A DNA stretch of 54,364 bases, from assembly GCF_040096355.1 (NCBI RefSeq), contig NZ_JBBMEX010000016.1, positions 1 through 54,364 on the forward strand, in the 5' to 3' direction. Position numbers and translations under genes: made by a program. This DNA comes from Maccoyibacter intestinihominis. GTDB lineage: Bacteria; Bacillota; Clostridia; Lachnospirales; Lachnospiraceae. Every line of letters starts with the position of its first letter. The first letter of the stretch is position 1. Below the pieces are notes generated by a model that saw nothing but the letters and a program-made list of their open reading frames with translations, was not told the origin of the DNA and searched no databases. Below, one piece after another: positions 1-6,685 of the stretch.

Positions 1-530
1 TTTTCTATTCTGCGCTCCCAAAAACTATTTTTTGACTTATCATTAAAAATCTTCCCACCATTCCCATTGTTATAACCAGCACTCCACATCTCAGCATGAC
101 ATTCTTCTTTTGATGCTCCATAATATATTGTAGAAAACGCTCCTCCGCATATACCGGACCATTTATCTGGTTGTGACCAACCCACTTGCAAATCATTTAA
201 TACCCATGCTTCATACTCTGGATCATTCTTCATTGCTTCAAAACCCGCCTCTGAAATTGTAACAGATATTGACTCGCCTGCTCTTGTGGGGTGCATTGGA
301 ATTTGAGATATTTTATTGTAAATGTACTGCTTGTATTCCACCATCGTCATATCTTTAGCAGACACAGAACCTATTTTTGAATTGCCCACTATACTTCCAC
401 TAGCTTCGCTCTTTTCTCTTACACTATCCGCAAACCTTGTATCTTCCTTCTCCTGATCTTTAGCCGCATTTTTCTGTTGGTACTGATTGTAAGCCCGTGT
501 CATATAGTTCACATTAATTGTATTACTCAT
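1..530 (-). CDS. hypothetical protein, C-terminus beyond the window
   Basis: An open frame starts at an ATG at 530 behind a GGAGG site (536-540) and runs off the left edge without a stop, giving at least 176 residues. The N-terminus (MSNTINVNYMTRAYNQYQQ) is polar and has no signal peptide. The second half is rich in Trp, Gly and Tyr and contains two Cys. I do not recognise the family. The gene sits downstream of and on the same strand as the Agr-like kinase, but has its own upstream repeats (588-621) resembling those before the response regulator, so it may be a target of that regulator. A 63-codon frame on the same strand at 5-196 is a shadow of this gene. Confidence 0.7.
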   Translation of the reverse strand, partial: MSNTINVNYMTRAYNQYQQKNAAKDQEKEDTRFADSVREKSEASGSIVGNSKIGSVSAKDMTMVEYKQYIYNKISQIPMHPTRAGESISVTISEAGFEAMKNDPEYEAWVLNDLQVGWSQPDKWSGICGGAFSTIYYGASKEECHAEMWSAGYNNGNGGKIFNDKSKNSFWERRIE

Positions 531-587
531 AGTAACCTCCTTTGCTTTCTTTATCGGATAAAATAACCTGTTCTCCTAGTCCCATAT

Positions 588-621
588 CATCAAACGACCA
601 TATTACGCATACAAAGACCAT
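588..621 (-). promoter_or_regulatory. paired direct repeats, probable LytTR regulator site
   Basis: Two copies of a motif reading CATnnAAnGACYAT on the plus strand start at 588 and 608, exactly 20 bp apart, 58 bp upstream of the start codon at 530. The same pair with the same 20-bp period occurs at 2696-2729 before the response regulator gene. Tandem direct repeats about two helical turns apart are what AgrA/VirR-type LytTR domains bind. Candidate -10 elements are weak (TATTTT at 560-565, or CGATAA at 551-556), and neither has a good -35, as expected of an activated promoter. Confidence 0.55.
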
Positions 622-625
622 CTCT

Positions 626-1882
626 TTACAAGATGACCACTGCCTTAAATTCATTTTCATCGCAGGAAAGCACCATATCACCGCCATATTTATCCACAAC
701 TGCTTTTACATTTAACAATCCAATGCCGTGATGATCCCCTCTTTTGCTCTTTATTGTGTCATTTTCAATTTCCACCTTTTCTGTCACCGGATTTCTCACC
801 GCAAATATCAGTTTATGATCTTCGCACTCTAATTTCAGATGAATGACCGCTTTTCCGGTATTTTTCAGTACTTTTTCACTCTCCCGGATTGCATTATCCA
901 GTAAATTGGAGAGCAGGATCACGATCTCTTCCTCCTCCAGACAGATCTCCTGCAGATCCCCTACTTTTAGGATCACTGCTATGTGTTTCTCCTGCATGCT
1001 GCGGTACTTCTGATTTAAAACAGCATTGACCACCGGATGGTTCGTGTTGATTGCCGACATCTCGACAGCTATGCTCTCTGTCAGCTTCTGCGTAAATGAA
1101 AGTGCCTCATCTGTGTATCCATTCTTTATCAATGTCTGGATTGTGGAAAGCTGATTTTTATAATCGTGCATTTTTCTTCGCTGACGCTCATAGATTTCTT
1201 CCCGGTCCTGATAATCTGCAATACGATTTTTCTGATTTTGTTCCGTAAGTACCGCAATTTTTATTCTCTCTTCTTTTTCAATGGTATTCTGCATGAACTC
1301 CATAAGGATAAGGTTAATCGCAACCAGTCCCACCGAAAGAAATAAAAATACATTCTGCATGTCATCGTTTTCTGAATAAAACATAAGAATGAAACCGACC
1401 ACCGTAAATACAGGAACACAGAAAAACTGAAACCACTCTTTTCCTGTAATCAGACCGTAGCTTTTTCTTGTCTTGCTAAATCTTCTGATAAACAACATCA
1501 GAATGATAAAAGCCGTCTTTGATATCAGTGCCTGTAAAAACCATTTTTCTTGGATTGAACCTCCTCTTCCCAGCAAAACAGTCACATAATCAATCAATAC
1601 AAGCATTGTATAGTTGATGATTGAAAATAAAAAACTCTGCCGGAAGGAAACTTCATAATAAGCCAGATTCAGGAAAGACATAACCAGTATAATCGGGATA
1701 CATTTTAACATTCCGATCCATGCCCCTGTGACTGTTGCCAGATAAAGCGCTCCGCAATAAACAAAAAATCTGTATCTGTTCCTATACCTGCCATCTCTTT
1801 TTTCCATAAAAGTATCAAAAAAGTATAGCGTTCCTTTTACTTCCAGCATTTCCGCAATAAATGCCAATACCCAGAATGTCAT
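626..1882 (-). CDS. Agr-type sensor histidine kinase (GHKL ATPase domain)
   Basis: This 418-residue membrane kinase has about six hydrophobic segments in residues 1-195, then a coiled region. The phospho-acceptor box is HDYKNQL with His239, the form found in AgrC/VirS-type HPK10 kinases rather than classical HisKA kinases. The C-terminus carries the ATP-binding GHKL motifs: LLDNAIRES (N box) and HGIGLLNVKAVVDKYGG (G box). It starts 1 bp after the response regulator stop, so the two are co-transcribed and translationally close. The family usually senses a secreted peptide, but no AgrB/AgrD-like gene is visible in the window, so the ligand is unknown. Confidence 0.88.
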   Translation of the reverse strand: MTFWVLAFIAEMLEVKGTLYFFDTFMEKRDGRYRNRYRFFVYCGALYLATVTGAWIGMLKCIPIILVMSFLNLAYYEVSFRQSFLFSIINYTMLVLIDYVTVLLGRGGSIQEKWFLQALISKTAFIILMLFIRRFSKTRKSYGLITGKEWFQFFCVPVFTVVGFILMFYSENDDMQNVFLFLSVGLVAINLILMEFMQNTIEKEERIKIAVLTEQNQKNRIADYQDREEIYERQRRKMHDYKNQLSTIQTLIKNGYTDEALSFTQKLTESIAVEMSAINTNHPVVNAVLNQKYRSMQEKHIAVILKVGDLQEICLEEEEIVILLSNLLDNAIRESEKVLKNTGKAVIHLKLECEDHKLIFAVRNPVTEKVEIENDTIKSKRGDHHGIGLLNVKAVVDKYGGDMVLSCDENEFKAVVIL

Positions 1883-1883
1883 G

Positions 1884-2600
1884 TTATTCTTCTCCCTTAT
1901 ACAGCATATATTCCCTCTTCACCTGTGCATATCGTGCCTTGGGAACCGGAATCTTTTTTCCCGTGGTAAGTGTCATCACATAACCGCTGATTTTTGTGAT
2001 GTACCTCATATTTACAAGAAAACTTAGATGTGCCCGCACGAATCCCATATCCTTGAATTCATTTTCCAGTTCATCCAGTTTTTTATAAATCTGAAATGTC
2101 CCTTTTTCTGTATAAAATACATTTTTGTGAAGCTCTGTTTCTATATAAATGATGTCATCTGCATAAAGTTTTATCGTTCCTTCCACAAAACGAAATTCGA
2201 GAATCCTACGGTTTTTATTAATTTCTGCTATCAAATCATCCATACATTCTTCTATAGTATCTGCAAGGTTATCTTTCAGCAGAAAACGGCTTGCTTTCAC
2301 CTTATATCCATCCAGTGCGTAATTCATGTATGCCGTCACCAGCACAACCGGAAGTTTTGGATATTTTTCTTTGATCCTCATAGCTGTTTTCAGCCCATCC
2401 ATCCCCTGCATATTGATGTCCAGAAATAATAGCTGACACGCTTCCAAAGCCGATTGTTCTTCGCATAACTGTTCTCCAGAATCATATTCTGTAATAGCAA
2501 ACTCATAATTCTTTTTTTCACCACAGTCTGACAGCAAATCTGATAGATTTTTTCTGTCATCTATCCTGTCATCACAAATAATAATGTTCATATTTTTCAT
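1884..2600 (-). CDS. LytTR-family response regulator (AgrA-like)
   Basis: The product is 238 residues. An N-terminal receiver has an acidic pocket at Asp10-Asp11, the phospho-acceptor Asp61 in LFLDINMQGMDG, and the conserved Lys near residue 110. A C-terminal LytTR DNA-binding domain covers about residues 135-235 (FVRAHLSFLVNMRYI is the recognisable core). It is the first gene of the operon with the kinase downstream. LytTR domains bind tandem direct repeats; such a pair lies just upstream of this gene's own -10 element, suggesting autoactivation, and another lies before the partial gene at 1-530. Confidence 0.9.
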   Translation of the reverse strand: MKNMNIIICDDRIDDRKNLSDLLSDCGEKKNYEFAITEYDSGEQLCEEQSALEACQLLFLDINMQGMDGLKTAMRIKEKYPKLPVVLVTAYMNYALDGYKVKASRFLLKDNLADTIEECMDDLIAEINKNRRILEFRFVEGTIKLYADDIIYIETELHKNVFYTEKGTFQIYKKLDELENEFKDMGFVRAHLSFLVNMRYITKISGYVMTLTTGKKIPVPKARYAQVKREYMLYKGEE

Positions 2601-2658
2601 TCCTGTCTTTGATTGCTCTCATACCTGTAAACCATACAAGTCTCACCTAGCACTCTTT

Positions 2659-2729
2659 ATTATATCAAACAAATCTTCCACTCGATCATTCTCCGCATCA
2701 AATGACTATTTTCCGCATAGAACGACTAT
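2659..2729 (-). promoter_or_regulatory. promoter with paired LytTR-type repeats
   Basis: A perfect -10 TATAAT (2659-2664) has no recognisable -35 at the expected place (2682-2687 reads GATCGA). Immediately upstream are two direct repeats at 2696-2709 and 2716-2729, period 20 bp, unit CAT-nnAAnGACTAT on the plus strand, each preceded by CCG. This is the arrangement of an activator-dependent promoter. It matches the pair at 588-621. The rest of 2601-2985 holds only the nitroreductase terminator. Confidence 0.55.
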
Positions 2730-2861
2730 CTCCTATAGAAACGCAGAAGCACTGTATCTCAAACTCTTTGAAATACAATGCTTCCCTGCATTTTCTATAT
2801 CGTCATGTTGATATTATTACTTTACTATCCTGCACACTCTCTGGGAGTGACTGTATCTATC

Positions 2862-2901
2862 AAAAAAGAAGCCAGCAGTTTATTCACACACTACTGACTT
2901 C
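2862..2901 (-). terminator. intrinsic terminator after the nitroreductase
   Basis: On the minus strand a 12-bp stem (arms 2890-2901 and 2868-2879, two G-U pairs) is followed by six U residues (2862-2867). It lies about 85 bp past the nitroreductase stop. Confidence 0.75.
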
Positions 2902-2985
2902 CTATATTATTCATTTTATTTACTTCGCTGCGTCTCAGACAAGTTTTCCATCTTTAAACACAATCTCTTTTATTTCTTAATATGC

Positions 2986-3504
2986 TTAAAAAGTTTCGTA
3001 ACAAACAAGGCTTTCAAGCGCTTTTCTATCCTTTGAATGTCTGTCTGGTGATGCCTTTTCTGTGTCAGCATATCCCAACGCAATAATTGCTATTGGTTCA
3101 AGGTTACTTGGAATATTAAACTCATTTCTGATAATCTCAGGATCAAAATATGTAAGCCAACAAGAACTAAGTCCTAAATCCTCTGCTTCTAATACTATAT
3201 GATCCGCAACTATTGTTGCATCAACACTTACCATATCCTTTTTATCAAACGGACGCACAAAAACATCTGAATGATCCCCACATACAATGATAGCCAACGG
3301 GGCGCCATGATAATTTACTCCTTTAGACAATTTTTCTTTTGCTTCTTGGCTACTAATTACTAACAGTCTCTGCGACTGAGCATTTGCTGCTGTTGGAGCA
3401 ATTCTGGCAGCCTCCAGAATTTTGTCCAATTTTTCCTTTTCAATCTCATCAGTTTTATACTTTCTTACAGAACATCTCTGTTTTGCTAAAGATAAAAACT
3501 CCAT
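2986..3504 (-). CDS. nitroreductase family protein
   Basis: The product is 172 residues and resembles FMN-dependent NAD(P)H nitroreductases. The N-terminal FMN-phosphate contact motif is RCSVRKY, the segment AARIAPTAANAQSQ is typical, and the C-terminus has the usual GLSSCWLTYFD and IIALGYADTEKASPDR motifs. Such enzymes reduce nitroaromatics or quinones in the cytoplasm. The start at 3504 is chosen because a GAGGA site sits 8-10 bp upstream and the homologous part begins there; an upstream in-frame start at 3558 lacks a ribosome site. It diverges from an HxlR-type regulator gene, and a near-perfect palindrome lies between them, so redox or electrophile control is likely. Confidence 0.85.
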   Translation of the reverse strand: MEFLSLAKQRCSVRKYKTDEIEKEKLDKILEAARIAPTAANAQSQRLLVISSQEAKEKLSKGVNYHGAPLAIIVCGDHSDVFVRPFDKKDMVSVDATIVADHIVLEAEDLGLSSCWLTYFDPEIIRNEFNIPSNLEPIAIIALGYADTEKASPDRHSKDRKALESLVCYETF

Positions 3505-3595
3505 AAAAATATTCCTCACTTTCATTTTTAATACATTTTTGTTGTGCCTGCTCAACAAGTACGCTATAATGCTATCACAGTATTTCTTTTTTACA

Positions 3596-3620
3596 AGTAT
3601 GCACTTTTAAGTGCCATACT
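3596..3620. promoter_or_regulatory. 25-bp palindrome, probable HxlR operator
   Basis: The 25-bp inverted repeat has arms AGTATGCACTT and AAGTGCCATACT and a single interruption. It lies in the 161-bp divergent region between the nitroreductase and the HxlR gene. Dimeric winged-helix HxlR proteins bind such dyads. Confidence 0.6.
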
Positions 3621-3665
3621 ACCCAAAATGATACTATGGATTCAAATTTCAGGAGGTCGTATATA

Positions 3666-4016
3666 ATGAAACCATGTCAATCTTTCCAATGTCCAGTAGA
3701 AGCAACCCTTCAGCTTATAGGTGGTAAATATAAGTCACTTATCCTATGGCATCTCATTGGAAAAACACTTAGATTTAATGAATTAGGAAAGCTCATTAAA
3801 TCTGCAACTCCCAAAATGCTTACCCAGCAACTTAGAGAATTAGAAAATGACGGATTAATCAACAGGGTCGTTTATCCTGTAGTTCCTCCCAAAACCGAAT
3901 ACTCATTAACACCTTTTGGTGAAAGCATCATTCCTGTTTTGGAAGCTATGTGTAATTGGGGAAATTCCTACTTAGAAGGAACTGCTACATGTGTCAATTC
4001 TTGTTCTTCTATATAA
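3666..4016 (+). CDS. HxlR-family winged-helix transcriptional regulator
   Basis: The product is 116 residues and consists of one HxlR domain: the N-terminal CPVEATLQLIGGKYKSLILWHL, the recognition region ATPKMLTQQLRELENDGLI, and the wing containing VPPKTEYSLT. Two Cys near the N-terminus (Cys4 and Cys9) include the position used as a thiol sensor in YodB/HypR-type members, so it may sense electrophiles. The start at 3666 follows an AGGAGG site at 3651-3656; an upstream in-frame start at 3636 is not supported. It probably represses or activates the divergent nitroreductase through the palindrome at 3596-3620. Confidence 0.88.
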   Translation: MKPCQSFQCPVEATLQLIGGKYKSLILWHLIGKTLRFNELGKLIKSATPKMLTQQLRELENDGLINRVVYPVVPPKTEYSLTPFGESIIPVLEAMCNWGNSYLEGTATCVNSCSSI

Positions 4017-4035
4017 ATATCGTCTTTCTACCTAA

Positions 4036-5430
4036 TTATACCTTCATTGTCTTTGCCAATGATGTAAGTAGCGCAGCCATCTCCGGATTTCCCAACACTT
4101 TCATCAACAACTCTGCATCCACTCCATCCGGCACCGTAATCGTACTGTTTCCTTCATCCTGCGCTTTCATCTGCGGATTGAGATTTTCCTTATTATAAAA
4201 GGCATTCTCCATAAGCTCCGCATTCTTCCTTCGGTCTTCATCAAGGATATGACCATACACTTCCGTTACCATATCTGCCTGAGCATGGCCGGAATCTCCC
4301 TGGACTGCTTTAATATCTCCTCCACTGAGTTTCAACTTGTAGGTGACACTGGTATGACGCAAACTGTGAAACACTACATCAGGCAGTCCCAGTTCATCTA
4401 TGATGTCCTGCATCTTCGTCCTCAGATAGCTGTCCCCTATAGGAAGTCCGAAAGTTGTAGCCATAACCAGATTATAATTCTGATACTCATTTCCCAGTGC
4501 TTCAATGATTTCTTCCTGATCCTTTTTCAGATCGATCAGACATTGTGCCACAGATTTCGGAATGAACACTTTTCGCTTGCTGCTATCCGTCTTTGGTGAT
4601 TTTAACACCCGGACTGTTTTATTATTTTTCTTCTGGCTTGGAAATATCATGATAATTTCTTTTGAATTGAGTGCTTCTATTGCATCCTTTGATACTCTCT
4701 CTACCTGTTTATTGATGATGACATAGGCTTTGTTATCTGCAATCGCCTCTTCCGAAATATCCATATCATCCCAGGTCAGTCCCAGAAGTTCACCGATACG
4801 AAGTGTTGCCGTAAATGCAAGATGAAATGCTATTTTGAGCATTTTGTTATCACAGGCTTCCAATGCCTGCATAAGCATCTCTGCTGTCCAGATCTCACGC
4901 TCCTGCTTCTTTGCTTTTGGAACGGTTGCATCCACAGCCGGGTTCTTTTCCATCATATCCCACTTTACCGCCTGGCGGAAACAGCTCCTTAATACCTTAT
5001 GTATCTCATTTACTGTACTTTCCGTGATTGTTCCTGTACCATCCGGATTCTTTGTACTCTTTACCGCCGGCATTTTAAGAAGATCCTTATAATACTTCTC
5101 CATAAAATGTGTATTGATGCTTGCAAGCTTGGTATCTCCGATTGTGGGAAGAATGTAATTATTTATCAGAGCCACATTACCAGAGTAAGTGGAAACACCC
5201 CACTTGTCATGTCCATATATCTGCACATATTCTTCAATCAGTTCTTTCAATGTTGCACACTTTTGAACCTCAAATTTTCCGATAGACTGCTTGTACTCAA
5301 TTTCTTTTTTCCGTTTATCTGCTTCTTTCTGCGTAGCAAATGTTTCAGATGTTGTATGTTCTTCTCCATTCTCATCCAGGATTTTATATACCACAGAGTA
5401 TGTCTTTCCCCGGTGCCTGATAAATGCCAT
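4036..5430 (-). CDS. tyrosine recombinase / integrase of an integrative element
   Basis: The product is 464 residues. An N-terminal arm-binding domain (about 1-60) and SAM-like core-binding domain (about 62-170) are followed by a catalytic domain with the full R-H-R-H-Y set: Arg211 (TLRIGELLGLTW), His355 and Arg358 (HSLRHTSVTY), His382 (GH) and Tyr392 (EVYGHIL). It appears functional. The C-terminal extension (PQMKAQDEG through SLAKTMKV) is shared with the broken integrase tail at 13.6 kb, so two related elements entered this region. A short excisionase-like frame lies 1 bp upstream, the usual xis-int order. No other transfer genes for this integrase are visible. Confidence 0.92.
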   Translation of the reverse strand: MAFIRHRGKTYSVVYKILDENGEEHTTSETFATQKEADKRKKEIEYKQSIGKFEVQKCATLKELIEEYVQIYGHDKWGVSTYSGNVALINNYILPTIGDTKLASINTHFMEKYYKDLLKMPAVKSTKNPDGTGTITESTVNEIHKVLRSCFRQAVKWDMMEKNPAVDATVPKAKKQEREIWTAEMLMQALEACDNKMLKIAFHLAFTATLRIGELLGLTWDDMDISEEAIADNKAYVIINKQVERVSKDAIEALNSKEIIMIFPSQKKNNKTVRVLKSPKTDSSKRKVFIPKSVAQCLIDLKKDQEEIIEALGNEYQNYNLVMATTFGLPIGDSYLRTKMQDIIDELGLPDVVFHSLRHTSVTYKLKLSGGDIKAVQGDSGHAQADMVTEVYGHILDEDRRKNAELMENAFYNKENLNPQMKAQDEGNSTITVPDGVDAELLMKVLGNPEMAALLTSLAKTMKV

Positions 5431-5431
5431 G

Positions 5432-5583
5432 TTATATCACTCCTTCCCTGTGCTCATTCAACCAGTTCAGGAACTGCTGTCTGTGAACCCTCAGAACCTT
5501 TCCGGCTCCGACACACTGGAATTCTCCTGACTGCATGACTAATAGTGACAAACGCGATACTTATCAAAAACTAATATTTGCAT
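5432..5583 (-). pseudogene. excisionase-like reading frame, apparently frameshifted
   Basis: The frame ending at 5432 encodes SRLSLLVMQSGEFQC followed by VLRVHRQQFLNWL. This is the winged-helix pattern of excisionases that precede ICE integrases, and its stop is 1 bp before the integrase ATG. In frame it is closed by a TAA at 5561-5563, leaving about 42 residues. An ATG at 5583 in the next frame reads MQILVFDKYR and reaches the same point, so a one-base shift near 5555 could have broken a roughly 50-residue xis. A start at the ATG at 5536 would give only 34 residues, so loss of function is likely. Confidence 0.5.
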
Positions 5584-5622
5584 TTTAGAAAAAGTTCCCA
5601 CAAAAATCATCATCTATATTAA

Positions 5623-5662
5623 CCTCGGTTATTTCACTTTTTTATAGACGAAATAACCGAGG
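5623..5662. repeat. 13-bp inverted repeat hairpin
   Basis: Arms CCTCGGTTATTTC (5623-5635) and its exact complement (5650-5662) surround a 14-nt loop. No clear U-run follows on either strand, so it is a poor terminator. It lies between the excisionase remnant and the transposon remnant and could be a recombinase or regulator site. Confidence 0.5.
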
Positions 5663-5780
5663 CTATTATTATGTTTCCAGATTAATTTTTCTATTAAAAC
5701 TCAAACTTCGCACATAAATTTTAGCTATGCACCTTGAAAATTCAATACCTGGCAGATATTCAGTTGTCAATGTTCAGTCC

Positions 5781-6095
5781 TTAAGCGGTTTGGAGTTGCG
5801 TTTTCAACAATGCAGGAAGCGCATTCATAAATGCATCCACCAATTCAGAGATTTTTTCATCTGATAGCTCGGTGCTTTCCGTAAGCATGGATCTGAACAT
5901 TTGGAGCAGCATTTGGAAAGCCTGTATCCATGTGATATCAGACATTTCGTCAGAAAAGTATAAAAATAGCTTCCCAAGTGACCGGTTATCATTGGATTCA
6001 CGGCTTTCCAGTGACAACATCATATATCGGGTAAAGACAACTGCGGTATGTGCAGTCATTGCATCATAGGCCGTAAGTACGTAATCATCTGTACC
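5781..6095 (-). pseudogene. DDE transposase C-terminal fragment (IS4-like)
   Basis: About 105 codons remain. The segment TDDYVLTAYDAMTAHTAVV followed by FTRYMMLSLESR resembles the C-terminal end of IS4-superfamily DDE transposases, where a long helix with RYMML/ALE follows the catalytic Glu. The catalytic residues are not present. The frame is continuous but has no start or N-terminal two thirds. The family assignment is from pattern memory only. Confidence 0.5.
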
Positions 6096-6137
6096 TTGCC
6101 TTTTTAAAAAACATGCCGCCCATCAGGGCGACACGTT

Positions 6138-6614
6138 TTATTTCTTCTTTTTGGTTCGAAATCCTTCCGGTAATTCATTTGACCATGGCAAAAGCCGATT
6201 TAGATCATCCGGATTTAGAAAAGGTCCCATTTTACGAAGCTCGTCTAATACATAGGAAAGATATACATACGGCTTCAGACCATTCAGCAGGGCTGTTTCT
6301 GCGATACTATAAACAACAGCACTGGCATCTGCACCACGGATACTCTTGGCAAACAGCCAATTCCGGCGGCCTACTGCAAAATTTTTGATTGCACGCTCCG
6401 CACTATTATTATCAATGCTCAGATGCCCATCATCCAAGTACCTGCGAAGATAGTTTTCCTGATTCAGCGTATATAAAATGGCATCACCAATAAGGGAAGA
6501 TCTGTCTACAGAATCTTCCATCGAATGCAGCCATTCAAACAGGGCTTCCACTACTGGACGCGACTGCTTCTGGCGTTCCTGATACCGTTCTTCCGGTGTC
6601 TTATCTTTGATCAG
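6138..6614 (-). pseudogene. IS66-family transposase C-terminal fragment
   Basis: About 158 codons of the C-terminal part of an IS66 transposase remain. It includes the diagnostic GHLSIDNNSAERAIKNFAVG (with the last catalytic acidic residue), GRRNWLFAKSIRGA and the C-terminal ETALLNGLKPYVYLSYVL. The full protein is about 500 residues, so the N-terminal zinc finger and first catalytic Asp residues are gone. The frame is closed by TAA just upstream of 6614, at the inner edge of the right inverted repeat. Confidence 0.8.
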
Positions 6615-6685
6615 TTATTATTGAATTTTCAAGGTGCATAGGCACTTATTCAAGTGCGAAGTTTGAGTTAAAACCTATAAATAGC

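Larger units (their letters stand above)
5698..6669. mobile_element. degenerate insertion-sequence remnant with long terminal inverted repeats
   Basis: The left end (5698-5746) and right end (6620-6669) are inverted copies. A 16-bp outer block (AACTCAAACTTCGCAC) and a 22-bp inner block match perfectly and are separated by 11-12 unlike bases. Inside are only the C-terminal parts of two unrelated transposases (5781-6095 and 6138-6614). No target-site duplication is visible next to the ends. I infer a nested IS insertion followed by deletion; the element cannot move by itself. Confidence 0.55.

Noticed and set aside
5..196. 63-codon minus-strand frame at the left edge
   Set aside because: It overlaps the longer, ribosome-site-preceded frame 1-530 in another phase and has no ribosome site.
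2702..2980. 92-codon plus-strand frame upstream of the response regulator
   Set aside because: It covers the LytTR repeats and the nitroreductase terminator, has no ribosome site and shows no domain.
4999..5538. 179-codon plus-strand frame opposite the integrase
   Set aside because: It is the antisense shadow of integrase and xis; its composition is Cys/Phe/Ile-rich as expected from reverse reading.
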